From assembly GCF_050589825.1 (NCBI RefSeq), contig NZ_JBNGOZ010000004.1:124001-188000 (forward strand): 64,000 nt of DNA, given 5' to 3'. How positions within the stretch are numbered: position 1 is the first letter of the stretch; the number at the start of each line of letters is the position of its first letter. The notes under the pieces are model-generated. The model was not told the DNA's origin. It saw only the letters and a program-made list of their open reading frames with translations, and did not search any database. The position numbers and the translations under genes were made by a program. Source of the stretch: Carboxylicivirga longa (GTDB lineage Bacteria; Bacteroidota; Bacteroidia; Bacteroidales; Marinilabiliaceae). Shown here one piece after another: positions 25,883-34,493 of the stretch.

Positions 25883-27937
25883 ATGCAAAAAGGACATATT
25901 GGGGTTACTACGGAGAACATTTTCCCAATCATCAAGAAGTATCTTTATTCAGATCACGAGATTTTTCTACGCGAATTAGTATCAAATGCTGTTGATGCCA
26001 CGCAAAAACTGAAAACACTGGCTTCGGTGGGTGAGTTTAAAGGCGAGATGGGCGATACGGCAGTGCGCGTAATCCTGGATGAGAAAAAGAAAACGATCAC
26101 CATTTCTGACCGTGGTGTAGGAATGACTGCTGAGGAGATTGATAAGTACATCAACCAGGTGGCTTTCTCCGGTGCCAACGAGTTTCTTGAGAAATATAAG
26201 AAGGATGCCAATGCTATTATTGGTCACTTTGGTCTTGGATTCTATTCATCATTTATGGTGTCCGAAAAGGTGGAGATCATCACTAAATCCTTCCGCGAAG
26301 GAACACAGGCCGTTAAATGGAGTTGCGATGGAAGCCCCGAATATACGCTTGAGGAGGTAGAAAAGGCAGATCGTGGAACTGACATCGTATTGCACATCGA
26401 TGATGATAACAAGCAATACGCTACCAAGGCAGAGATTAACAATCTATTGAAGAAATATTGTCGCTTCCTACCCGTGGAAGTTGTATTTGGCAAGCAAACC
26501 GAATGGAAAGACGGCAAAGAAGAGGAGACAGACAAGGACAATGTGGTGAATGAAACCAAGCCACTTTGGACCCGTACACCTGCCGACCTTAAAGAAGAGG
26601 ATTATAATCAGTTTTACCGTGGTTTGTACCCAATGGCTGATGAGCCGCTGTTTAACATTCATCTGAATGTTGATTATCCTTTTAACCTGACCGGTGTTTT
26701 GTATTTCCCCAAGCTGAAGAATAATGTTGAGGTTCAGAAAAATAAGATTCAGCTGTACTGTAACCAGGTGTATGTAACGGATTCGGTAGAAGGCATTGTA
26801 CCCGAATTCCTTACGCTGCTTCACGGAGTTATTGACTCGCCTGACATTCCGCTGAATGTATCGCGTTCGTACCTGCAGAGCGATCGTAATGTGAAAAAGA
26901 TTTCGAGCCACATCACCAAGAAGGTAGCCGACCGCCTGGAAGAAATTTTTAAGAAAGACCGTGAAGGATTTGAGGCAAAGTGGGACGACCTGAAAATATT
27001 CATCGAGTACGGTATGCTCACCGAGGAGAAGTTTTATGACCGTGCCAAGAAGTTTACCCTGCTGAAAAATACGGATGGTAAATTCTTTACCTTCGATGAG
27101 TATGCCGGTATTATCAAAGACAATCAGACCGATAAGGACGGACAGTTGGTTTACTTGTATGCCACTGATGTGGAAGGACAATACAGTTTTATTGAAGCCG
27201 CTAAAAACAAAGGATATGACGTGGTAGTGCTTGATGGTCAGTTGGACAGCCACTTTGTAAACCACCTGGAAAGCAAGTTTGAGAAGTCACGTTTTGTGCG
27301 TGTGGATAGCGATATTGTTGAGAAGTTAATCCCTAAGGCCGATGCTGCTCAACTAAAGTTGACAGAAGCACAGAAGCAGGATTTAACCAGTATCTTCAGT
27401 TCGCAGGTGCCTAATGTTGATAAGACTAACTTCATCGTTACTTTTGAGGCGCTGGAAGAAACCGATACGCCGGTGATGATTACTCAGCAAGAGTTTATGC
27501 GTCGTATGAAAGAGATGAGTGCACTCGGTGGCGGGGGTATGAATTTTTATGGTGAGATGCCCGATAGCTACAACCTGGTGGTGAATGGTAATCATCCGCT
27601 GGTGAACCGAATCATTGAAGACGAAGAGAAGGAGGTAGGCGAGAAGGTGTCATCCTTACGCCATAAGATTGAAGGCCTTGAGGGCAAGCGCGCCGAGCTG
27701 GAAAAAGCCAAAGAGGGTAAGAAAGATGAGGAGATTCCGCAGGCCGATAAGGATGAGATGGAAGACATCAACAAGAAGCTGATCGAACTAAATGGTAAGA
27801 AGGATGCAGAATTGTCTGCCTTTGCTGCCGGCAATAAATTGGTATCTCAGCTTATTGATTTGGCCTTGTTATCCAATAACATGCTGAAAGGTGAGGCGCT
27901 CACTAAATTTGTGAAGCGCAGTATCGACTTAATTTAA
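25883..27937 (+). CDS. htpG: Molecular chaperone HtpG (bacterial Hsp90)
   Basis: 684 residues. The GHKL ATPase domain is at the N-terminus: LRELVSNAVDATQKL with the catalytic Glu and the ATP-binding Asn, DRGVGMTAEEI, and GHFGLGFYSSFMV. The middle domain contains the conserved VLYFPK and SRSYLQSDRNVKKIS, including the Arg that contacts ATP. A charged insertion (about residues 610-645, with EGKKDEEIPQADKDEME) precedes the dimerisation end; longer C-terminal parts of this kind are usual in Bacteroidota HtpG. It helps fold and hold client proteins in the cytosol. It is a single-gene unit with its own promoter and terminator. Confidence 0.97.
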   Translation: MQKGHIGVTTENIFPIIKKYLYSDHEIFLRELVSNAVDATQKLKTLASVGEFKGEMGDTAVRVILDEKKKTITISDRGVGMTAEEIDKYINQVAFSGANEFLEKYKKDANAIIGHFGLGFYSSFMVSEKVEIITKSFREGTQAVKWSCDGSPEYTLEEVEKADRGTDIVLHIDDDNKQYATKAEINNLLKKYCRFLPVEVVFGKQTEWKDGKEEETDKDNVVNETKPLWTRTPADLKEEDYNQFYRGLYPMADEPLFNIHLNVDYPFNLTGVLYFPKLKNNVEVQKNKIQLYCNQVYVTDSVEGIVPEFLTLLHGVIDSPDIPLNVSRSYLQSDRNVKKISSHITKKVADRLEEIFKKDREGFEAKWDDLKIFIEYGMLTEEKFYDRAKKFTLLKNTDGKFFTFDEYAGIIKDNQTDKDGQLVYLYATDVEGQYSFIEAAKNKGYDVVVLDGQLDSHFVNHLESKFEKSRFVRVDSDIVEKLIPKADAAQLKLTEAQKQDLTSIFSSQVPNVDKTNFIVTFEALEETDTPVMITQQEFMRRMKEMSALGGGGMNFYGEMPDSYNLVVNGNHPLVNRIIEDEEKEVGEKVSSLRHKIEGLEGKRAELEKAKEGKKDEEIPQADKDEMEDINKKLIELNGKKDAELSAFAAGNKLVSQLIDLALLSNNMLKGEALTKFVKRSIDLI

Positions 27938-27958
27938 GGTCAATATAAATGCAAGAGA

Positions 27959-27993
27959 AAAGCTCGGGAGAACAGTTTCCGGGCTTTCTTTTT
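27959..27993 (+). terminator. Intrinsic terminator after htpG
   Basis: AAAGCTCGG pairs with CCGGGCTTT (with one mismatch or G-T pair) and is followed by CTTTTTG. Confidence 0.75.
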
Positions 27994-28085
27994 GTATTTT
28001 AGCGCGGATTTTTAAATCGGCTGTGCGGCTTGCTCGTGAGACGTGACAGTGATGAACACTTAAATTAAGCTTTAAACCAGGAAAA

Positions 28086-28661
28086 ATGGAAAAAAACGTT
28101 TTCATCGCAAAAGATGTAACAACTAACCCGGCACCTTTGGGACTAACGGGTTTTGGATTAACAACAATGCTGCTGAACCTGCACAATGCCGGTCTGTTTG
28201 GTCTCGACAGCATGATTATGGGCATGGGACTCATGATGGGTGGCCTTATTCAAATTTTAGTGGGTATCATGGAGTGGAAGAAAAATAATATGTTTGGCAT
28301 GATGGCCTTCTCTTCCTATGGTGCTTTTTGGATTTCACTGGTATTTGTGTGGATATTACCCAAAATGGGATTGGGCGAGGCGCCTTCAGCTACCGCAATG
28401 GGCTATTACCTCTCTGTGTGGGGCATCTTCACCCTGGGGCTATGGGTGGCTACCCTAAAAATGACCAAGACCATGGTTTGGCTGTTTGGTACCGTGGTAG
28501 TGCTGTTTGCCCTGCTGGCCGCTGCTAACTTTACGGGTAGCCATACCCTGCATGTTATTGCCGGTATAGAAGGTGTTATTTGTGGTGCTACGGCCCTGTA
28601 TATTGCTATTGGAACACTGTTGGTAGATGTGTACGGCAAACAAATTTTACCCATGCCTTAA
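28086..28661 (+). CDS. Acetate/succinate transporter, GPR1/FUN34/YaaH (SatP) family
   Basis: 191 residues with six hydrophobic segments. The family signature NPAPLGLTGFGLTT is near the N-terminus, and FSSYGAFWISL matches the second conserved block. SatP-type proteins form hexameric inner-membrane channels for acetate and succinate. In a fermenting Bacteroidota cell it could export or take up acetate. It is a single-gene unit with a strong terminator at 28709. Confidence 0.93.
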   Translation: MEKNVFIAKDVTTNPAPLGLTGFGLTTMLLNLHNAGLFGLDSMIMGMGLMMGGLIQILVGIMEWKKNNMFGMMAFSSYGAFWISLVFVWILPKMGLGEAPSATAMGYYLSVWGIFTLGLWVATLKMTKTMVWLFGTVVVLFALLAAANFTGSHTLHVIAGIEGVICGATALYIAIGTLLVDVYGKQILPMP

Positions 28662-28708
28662 GTTCGACTGAAAAGAGGCTTAACCACCAAGGTGGTTTAA
28701 TTTGAATA

Positions 28709-28737
28709 GCTCCGGATGTAATCCGGGGCATTTTTTA
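28709..28737 (+). terminator. Intrinsic terminator after the SatP-type gene
   Basis: GCTCCGGAT (28709-28717) pairs with ATCCGGGGC (28721-28729) around GTA, followed by ATTTTTT. A smaller perfect hairpin AACCACC/GGTGGTT lies just upstream at 28682-28697. Confidence 0.88.
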
Positions 28738-28876
28738 TGGCCATAATTTGACCAATGACCTAATCTAATTTCTCAACGGCATGGGAAAGTCCATTTTAAC
28801 TTATAATTTAGTAACCTAAGCCATGCCAAACTAGCTTAATCGCTTTCTTGGCCTTAATTACACACAATTTTATACG

Positions 28877-29827
28877 ATGATACATTTAGAAAGTGCCTAT
28901 AAAGGCGAAAATGAGTGGTGGAAATATTTATTGTTAATTGCAATATCCTTGCTGGGTGGTCAGATCATTGGCGGTGTTTTTATGATGATCATTTTGGCAG
29001 TGTTATCGGCAAGTGGAGGCGGCACACTCACCGCAGAGGCTCTAAGCAGCATGGATTTTGCCGCCATGGGTGTCCATCCCACCGTGGGATTAGTGCTTCT
29101 GATGCTGCCATTTCTTATCAGTCTTTTGCTTCTGGTGGTTTTCTTTAAGCCTTTGCACCGTCGTGTGTTTACAAGTGTTATAAATGGTTGGCAAAAAGTA
29201 CGCTGGCAGCGCGTCATCACCGGATATGGTGTTTGGGCACTCATCATGGCTTTTTTTCTGGTGGTGGATTATTATATGAATATCGATAATTATGAGCTGC
29301 GCCTGAATTGGGGTGCCTTGATTCCGTTGGCGCTCGTATCTTTGGTACTCATTCCCTTTCAATCATTTTATGAGGAGATATTGTTCAGGGGCTACCTTGC
29401 GCAAGGAGTTGGGCGCATCACACATAGTCGCTGGATGGTGATTATCATACCGTCAGTGTTTTTTGCCTTGTTACACAGCATGAATCCTGAGATTGAGAAG
29501 TTTGGTTTCTGGACCATGATGCCTCAATATTTTATGATCGGTGCTGTGTATGCCTTGTTATCTGTTTTGGATGATGGTATTGAGCTGGCCATGGGAGCCC
29601 ATGCTGCTAATAATACTTTTATCAGTATTTTCGTAACCGCTGATGGCATGGCTTTTCAGACAGATGCACTGCTGAAAGCGCAAGAGATAGATCCGTCCAA
29701 GGAGTTTGTGACCATGCTGATTGGCTCGGTGATATTTGTGGGTGCACTGGCATTTCGTTATAAATGGAGTTGGCGTGTGCTAAGTAAACCCGTTGAAGCA
29801 CCTGAGGATTCATCATTGGTTGCATAG
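28877..29827 (+). CDS. CPBP (CAAX/Abi) family intramembrane metalloprotease
   Basis: 316 residues with about eight hydrophobic segments. The catalytic motifs are complete: YEEILFRGYLAQG (EExxxR), FALLHSMNPE (FxxxH) and GAHAANNTF (HxxxN). Related proteins include yeast Rce1 and bacterial bacteriocin-immunity or regulated proteolysis proteases. No bacteriocin or lantibiotic genes are adjacent, so a self-immunity role is not supported; the client is unknown. It faces the DUF4097 gene across about 145 bases holding a palindromic repeat. Confidence 0.9.
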   Translation: MIHLESAYKGENEWWKYLLLIAISLLGGQIIGGVFMMIILAVLSASGGGTLTAEALSSMDFAAMGVHPTVGLVLLMLPFLISLLLLVVFFKPLHRRVFTSVINGWQKVRWQRVITGYGVWALIMAFFLVVDYYMNIDNYELRLNWGALIPLALVSLVLIPFQSFYEEILFRGYLAQGVGRITHSRWMVIIIPSVFFALLHSMNPEIEKFGFWTMMPQYFMIGAVYALLSVLDDGIELAMGAHAANNTFISIFVTADGMAFQTDALLKAQEIDPSKEFVTMLIGSVIFVGALAFRYKWSWRVLSKPVEAPEDSSLVA

Positions 29828-29906
29828 CTGTCTACTTATCGGATGACTATTTTACAGCTACAACTTAGTCATCCGATAAGTTTATCTTCAATAAAATTAA
29901 GTATTT

Positions 29907-29952
29907 ACGGAACGGTTCTTTATAAGCATCTTATGCGAGAGAACCGCTCCCT
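29907..29952 (+). repeat. Dispersed palindromic repeat, copy 4
   Basis: ACGGAACGGTTCTTTATAAG followed by CATCTTATGCGAGAGAACCG and CTCC. The outer arms GGAACGGTTCT and AGAACCGCTCC pair with one mismatch. It lies between two convergent genes. Confidence 0.78.
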
Positions 29953-29972
29953 AAAATTTATTGAACGCTCTG

Positions 29973-30605
29973 TTAGTTTACATTTCCTGCCAGTGTGGTT
30001 ATTTCGCGCGTTCCTTTCAGATGGCTAATGGTGAAGTCTCCCGAGACTGAATTGCCCTTTAAGTTCCCGTCAATATTACTTAGTCGACCGTCACCTGATA
30101 CACTGTTGGTTTTCACGTCTCCACGCACGCCATCTACGCTGTAATCGCCCGACACGGTATTGATGCTCAGTTTACTTCCAATTTTATTGGCAGTAATGTT
30201 ACCCGATACGGTATTGCAGCTCACCATACGTTGACCAATACCGCTTACTACTTGTTTACCACTCACGCTATTGATGACCACGTCTGTCATACTAGGCATG
30301 ATAAGGTGAAAATGCCCTTTTACCTTGCCTTTGGTTCTGCGCGGGTGTTCTACTTCCAGATACAGGGTGGTGCCTTGTTTTTTCGTTGTAATCTCGTAAT
30401 CTTCTACATTGCGTTCGGCCTGTATCGACCCTGTTATGTGCACCGTGTTGCCATCCCCTGCTTCGATATGAACGTCGCTGAATACCACATTAATCTCCAC
30501 ATTGGTGATGTTTTCAAACTGCTTATCTACACTTATGCTTTGGCCTTTTGCCAACATGCTAAACCCCAGAAAGAGGCTTAATGTAGTCAATAGGTACTTA
30601 CTCAT
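29973..30605 (-). CDS. Secreted DUF4097-type beta-repeat protein
   Basis: 210 residues. A signal peptide (ending near MLAKGQS) is followed by a beta-rich domain of the DUF4097/GIN type. Five copies of N[ST]VSG occur at almost exactly 18-residue intervals (NSVSGK, NTVSGN, NTVSGD, NSVSGD, NSVSGD), a pattern expected of a right-handed beta-solenoid with one turn per repeat. It probably acts in the periplasm or at the surface; the binding partner is unknown. It lies 66 bases after the response regulator gene on the same strand, so it may be in the same operon or a direct regulatory target. Confidence 0.82.
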   Translation of the reverse strand: MSKYLLTTLSLFLGFSMLAKGQSISVDKQFENITNVEINVVFSDVHIEAGDGNTVHITGSIQAERNVEDYEITTKKQGTTLYLEVEHPRRTKGKVKGHFHLIMPSMTDVVINSVSGKQVVSGIGQRMVSCNTVSGNITANKIGSKLSINTVSGDYSVDGVRGDVKTNSVSGDGRLSNIDGNLKGNSVSGDFTISHLKGTREITTLAGNVN

Positions 30606-30671
30606 AATTTTTAGTTTATTGGGTTTATGTTTAAGACGCCTATGAGCCGAAGAAAGTTACACGTGATGATA

Positions 30672-31364
30672 TCAATTGGTTCGCAGCTGATAGCCGCTAC
30701 CATGTATATTTACAATCTCAACACCTTGCACATTGCGCAGGTATTTTCTTAGTTTAGTGATATAAACATCCATGCTGCGCGTGGTGAAGTAGCCTGTTTC
30801 GCCCCATACTTCCTTTAGTGCCTTATCGCGGGGCAGTACCTTGTTTTCACTCTTACACAAGAGGCGCAGCAGATCGGCTTCTTTGGGCGATAGTTTTACC
30901 TCTTCGTCCCCTTGCTTAATGGTTCGGAATTCGTAGTTAAAAAGGGCGCTATTGATCCGATATTCTTGGGGCTCTTCCGTTTGCTGTTGTCGTTTATTTC
31001 GCTTAAGTATGGCATTGATCTTACAGATAAGTATCTCCGAGTCGAAAGGCTTTGTAATGTAATCGTCAGCTCCGGTGCTGAAACCTTCCAGTACATCCTC
31101 CTTCATTACCTTGGCGGTGAGAAAGATGATGGGCATATCGGGTCTTACCTCTTTAATCTCGCGTGCAATGGTGAAGCCATCAACATTGGGGAGCATTACA
31201 TCCAATATGCATATATCAAACTGCCCTTCCTGAAAGCACTTAAAGGCCTGTAGTCCATCTTTTACCCAGGTAACCTTAAATTTATTAATTTCGAGGTAGG
31301 CTTTCATAACCGTGCCAAAATTGCGGTCGTCTTCCACCATAAATACGCTGCTGGTATCTGTCAT
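30672..31364 (-). CDS. OmpR/PhoB-family response regulator (RprY-like)
   Basis: 230 residues. The receiver domain (about 1-120) shows the acidic pair VEDD, the phospho-acceptor in CILDVMLPNVDG, and the conserved Thr/Ser and Lys in FLTAKVMKED and YITKPFD. The DNA-binding winged helix (about 130-230) includes LSPKEADLLRLLCK and RSMDVYITKLRKYL. It partners with the kinase encoded 5 bases upstream on the same strand. It is similar in layout to RprY of Bacteroides fragilis. The target genes are not known; the neighbouring DUF4097 gene and the divergent secreted gene are candidates. Confidence 0.93.
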   Translation of the reverse strand: MTDTSSVFMVEDDRNFGTVMKAYLEINKFKVTWVKDGLQAFKCFQEGQFDICILDVMLPNVDGFTIAREIKEVRPDMPIIFLTAKVMKEDVLEGFSTGADDYITKPFDSEILICKINAILKRNKRQQQTEEPQEYRINSALFNYEFRTIKQGDEEVKLSPKEADLLRLLCKSENKVLPRDKALKEVWGETGYFTTRSMDVYITKLRKYLRNVQGVEIVNIHGSGYQLRTN

Positions 31365-31369
31365 TATCT

Positions 31370-32989
31370 TTATTTGTAAGGTAGTTGAATACTAAATTCG
31401 GTGCCTTGCTTAAGCTTACTCTTTACTTGAATACTGCCCTGGTGGGCATCAATTACTGCCTTTACATAGCTAAGGCCCAGGCCAAATCCTTTTACGTTGT
31501 GAACGTTACCTCCCGAAGCACGGTAAAACTTATCAAATATCTTACTGCTTTGCTCGCGCGTCATACCCATTCCATTATCAGCAATTTTAATGAGTATGCC
31601 CGATGTTATGTTAGCAGTGGATATTTTCACCAGCGGTTGTTCTTTTGAATATTTTAAGGCGTTTTCCAGTAGGTTTACTATCACATTGGTAAAATGTATT
31701 TCATCCACTAAAAATACACTTAATTCTGCTTTTAAGGAAGTGCTAATAGTGGCGTCTGTCTCTTTGGCGAGTAACTGCATGTTATCCACGGCTTTCATAA
31801 TGAGTTGGTGAACATCTTTTGAAGTTTTCAGCACCGTGAAGTCTTTTTTCTCAATCTGCGACATTTGTAATACCCGTTCAACATGACTGTTCATGCGAGT
31901 GTTTTCCTCCTTAATAATCTTAAGAAAATTTTTAACATGCTCGGTATTATTGATAATGGAGGGTGATAATATGCTGTCGGTAGCCAGGCTGATGGTGGCA
32001 ATGGGTGTTTTAAACTCATGCGTCATATTATTGATGAAGTCTGTTTTTATCTGCGACACTTTTTTCTGATTCAGGATGGTGCGGATAGTGATAAAAAAGG
32101 TGATAAGAATAAACAGGGTGAAAAGAAAAGACAAGGATAGCATCCAGCCCTGTGTTTTGATCAGATAGGTGGTGGCATCGGGAAAGTAAAGCATGAGCTC
32201 ATAGGGAGCGATGCCACTGAAGATATCGCTGGGAAAGAGATTGATGCGGTAGGCCTGATGGTCTTTTGTTGCCGCCAAACTAAAATCCGTCGATTGGTAA
32301 TCGGACAGTTGGCGGGTGTAGTGGTTCAACACGCCAAATTCAAAGTCTGTCTCAATGCCATTTTGGTTCAGTTCCTGTTGCAGCAAAGCTTGTAGGGTAG
32401 GAAGGTCAATGCGTTGTTTCAAGGGGTTGTGGCGCGCTTCAATCTCACGCTTCATCTGCTCAAAAACGGCTCTTATCTCCCTATTGCGTTGTTCCATGGC
32501 CTGTGCCACCACATCAATGGAGTCCTCCAAATGCTGCATGCGTTCCTCCAACTCTCCCAAATCTACCGCTTGTCCCGTGGCATTAATGTGCACCTGGCGC
32601 TCGGCCCGGTTGCCATTTACTTCGGCATGCACCTCTATGCGGGTATTGCCCTGTGTAATTATGGTGTCAGTTTTGTGATATACATTACCGTTTCGTGATG
32701 ATCGGCGGCTTTGCTTGCTAATGATGGATATGTTTCCTTGTGCATCCTGCCGGTAGGTGGTGTTGCTTTGACTTGTGGGTCGGTTGAAGAACTCCCGAAA
32801 GATAAATGCGGCATTTTGTTGTTGTTCCAATCGCTGGACAGTATGGTCAAGTGAGCGATAAACGGCTGCCTGAAACTTTTCGCGCTGCACTTTAATTGAC
32901 TGCTGTATCCATAAATACTGTGCCGCAATAATTCCCAAAAGCGACAAACTCATTAATAGTACCAATCCGAGTAAAGACTTCCGTTTCAT
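31370..32989 (-). CDS. Membrane sensor histidine kinase (RprX-like)
   Basis: 539 residues from the ATG at 32989; an upstream ATG would add 16 residues before the natural start MKRKSLLGL and is not preferred. One membrane helix at residues 5-25, a periplasmic region of about 250 residues with a coiled-coil stretch (LEERMQHLEDSIDVVAQAME), a second helix near 275-295, then the dimerisation domain with the phosphorylated His in NNMTHEFKTPIA and the ATPase domain with NLLENALKYS, DNGMGM and GFGLGLSYVK. It senses a signal at the cell envelope and phosphorylates the response regulator. The kinase and regulator genes are 5 bases apart. Confidence 0.92.
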   Translation of the reverse strand: MKRKSLLGLVLLMSLSLLGIIAAQYLWIQQSIKVQREKFQAAVYRSLDHTVQRLEQQQNAAFIFREFFNRPTSQSNTTYRQDAQGNISIISKQSRRSSRNGNVYHKTDTIITQGNTRIEVHAEVNGNRAERQVHINATGQAVDLGELEERMQHLEDSIDVVAQAMEQRNREIRAVFEQMKREIEARHNPLKQRIDLPTLQALLQQELNQNGIETDFEFGVLNHYTRQLSDYQSTDFSLAATKDHQAYRINLFPSDIFSGIAPYELMLYFPDATTYLIKTQGWMLSLSFLFTLFILITFFITIRTILNQKKVSQIKTDFINNMTHEFKTPIATISLATDSILSPSIINNTEHVKNFLKIIKEENTRMNSHVERVLQMSQIEKKDFTVLKTSKDVHQLIMKAVDNMQLLAKETDATISTSLKAELSVFLVDEIHFTNVIVNLLENALKYSKEQPLVKISTANITSGILIKIADNGMGMTREQSSKIFDKFYRASGGNVHNVKGFGLGLSYVKAVIDAHQGSIQVKSKLKQGTEFSIQLPYK

Positions 32990-33176
32990 ATAAAACACAA
33001 TTATAGCGTAAAGATAAAATTTTGTGGAAAAGCGCACGGCACCCTTAACCTTTTCTTAACCCTTTTTAACCGTGCCTTAACCGATTTAAAATCAGTCTGG
33101 TCGTAAATTTGATGATGCCATGTTAAGGTATTTGTCCCGATATCAAAAAAGGCGATAATTTTATAACTCAGTAATC

Positions 33177-34085
33177 ATGAAACAGAAAAGGTATGGTGTA
33201 AAAGTGTGGCTTGTAGCAGCCCTATTTGTAGGTATGGGTTCGGTTCTGCTGGCGCAGAGCAAAAAAGTAAGGCGCATGAAGGTGATACATACTTCGAGCG
33301 AGGCTATAAGTGATCAAGATAGTGCATGTCAGCATGATATTTATGTGATTAAATGCGGTGGTGAGACTCAAAACATCGATGTGGATAGTATTTTGGAAGC
33401 CACCGATATTGAAAGGGAGATGGAGGCTATGATCCACAAAATGGATTCTTTACCTGATATCCATTTCCAATTTGAAGGAACAATGGAGGATCTGCATGCT
33501 GAAATTGAACGACAACTGAAAGAGAAAGGAATTGAGTGGGAACAGGAAAAGGCCGACCATCATCAGCAGGTAATTGCTTTTAAGGACGGCGATGTCGAGA
33601 TTGAAATCGAGGAAGCCCTTGATGCTGCGAATAATCAGGTCCGCATCATGCGAAAGAAACTGCATAATGGTGAAGCGAATGAAGCCATGGAGGCCTTTAT
33701 CATCAGAGGAGATGATGTGGAGAGAAACCATCATAGGGTAGAGGTGACCGCCATACCGCTCGATGATTTGCATATCCTTAAGGATTTGGGAGTTTCTTCC
33801 AGACAGCTATTGGGTAAGCCTTTGGTGGTGAAAGATTTGAAGGTGAAGATTGAGAAGGCATTAAAGAATGAAGTTCTGACTGTTCTAATGCAGTTGGAAG
33901 GCGAGTTGCCCGATGGCAAATGCCGCCTGCAGCTTTTTAATGACGCCGGTGAGACGGTAAAAGAGGTGAAGGAATTACCCGCTGGTGGTATCAATCAGGG
34001 TTTTGAACTCAAAAAGGAGGAGGCGCCCTATTACCTTGTCCTCACAAAATATAATCAGTTATTTGGTCGAAAGATTGAGTTGTAG
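33177..34085 (+). CDS. Secreted protein of unknown function with a sorting-domain-like C-terminus
   Basis: 302 residues. A signal peptide ends near SVLLAQ. The middle (about residues 80-190) is acidic and strongly helical (EREMEAMIHKMDSL, EDLHAEIERQLKEKG), possibly coiled coil. The last 80 residues are beta-type: VLTVLMQLEGELPD, RLQLFNDAGETVKEVKEL, then APYYLVLTKYNQLFGRKIEL. This resembles the type A T9SS sorting domain (a strand with FNxxGExV and a final KxI motif), but the match is loose. It is transcribed away from the kinase gene and shares its 187-base upstream region, so it could be a target of that two-component system. A terminator follows. Confidence 0.65.
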   Translation: MKQKRYGVKVWLVAALFVGMGSVLLAQSKKVRRMKVIHTSSEAISDQDSACQHDIYVIKCGGETQNIDVDSILEATDIEREMEAMIHKMDSLPDIHFQFEGTMEDLHAEIERQLKEKGIEWEQEKADHHQQVIAFKDGDVEIEIEEALDAANNQVRIMRKKLHNGEANEAMEAFIIRGDDVERNHHRVEVTAIPLDDLHILKDLGVSSRQLLGKPLVVKDLKVKIEKALKNEVLTVLMQLEGELPDGKCRLQLFNDAGETVKEVKELPAGGINQGFELKKEEAPYYLVLTKYNQLFGRKIEL

Positions 34086-34110
34086 AAAGGCTCTCTTTTT
34101 GTGCCGGAAG

Positions 34111-34140
34111 GGTGTATTGTGCTTGCGATACACCTTTTTA
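34111..34140 (+). terminator. Intrinsic terminator after the divergent secreted-protein gene
   Basis: GGTGTAT (34111-34117) pairs with ATACACC (34128-34134), followed by TTTTTA. Confidence 0.8.
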
Positions 34141-34438
34141 TCTTTCCATTATATGGCTTTATATCCATAATTTGGACAGAGGTGCAAGTGTTTATTTTGA
34201 TATATGCCTTGATGCTTAGTGATTTACTATTTATGGCAAGGCCATTGATTGCATGGTTCTCAAATGATAAGTATGATTGTTGCAGAAGTATTATGTGTGA
34301 TTCTTTGCCTTTGTTATGGTTGGTTTGTCATCGACAGGTATCTCATATCGGGCAATCGCAATTTGTAAGATATAATTGACCGGTGCTTCGTTATATAAAT
34401 GGAGTCTTTTTGGTCAATAGTTTGGGTGTTTATAATAG
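34141..34438. other. Intergenic stretch without a recognisable gene
   Basis: About 300 bases between two terminators. Short reading frames here begin with non-ATG codons, cross the terminators and match no family I know. I see no RNA gene or promoter pattern. Confidence 0.6.
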
Positions 34439-34471
34439 AAAAGCTCATTGTCAACGGACAATGAGCTTTTT
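34439..34471. terminator. Bidirectional intrinsic terminator at the end of the Bat operon
   Basis: AAAAGCTCATTGTC (34439-34452) is perfectly complementary to GACAATGAGCTTTT (34457-34470) with a 4-base loop AACG. Flanking A and T tracts allow termination on both strands. On the minus strand it lies 23 bases after the batE stop. Confidence 0.88.
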
Positions 34472-34493
34472 GAGTTTATACCAAGAAATGTTG

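Noticed and set aside
26468..27265. 265-codon open frame on the minus strand
   Set aside because: Antisense to htpG, with no family resemblance; typical shadow of a strongly coding gene.
28877..29827. Bacteriocin self-immunity role for the CPBP protease
   Set aside because: No bacteriocin precursor, modification or export genes are nearby; only the general protease family is supported.
34101..34379. 92-codon plus-strand frame with hydrophobic content
   Set aside because: It begins with a non-ATG codon inside a region that contains an intrinsic terminator and matches no family I know.
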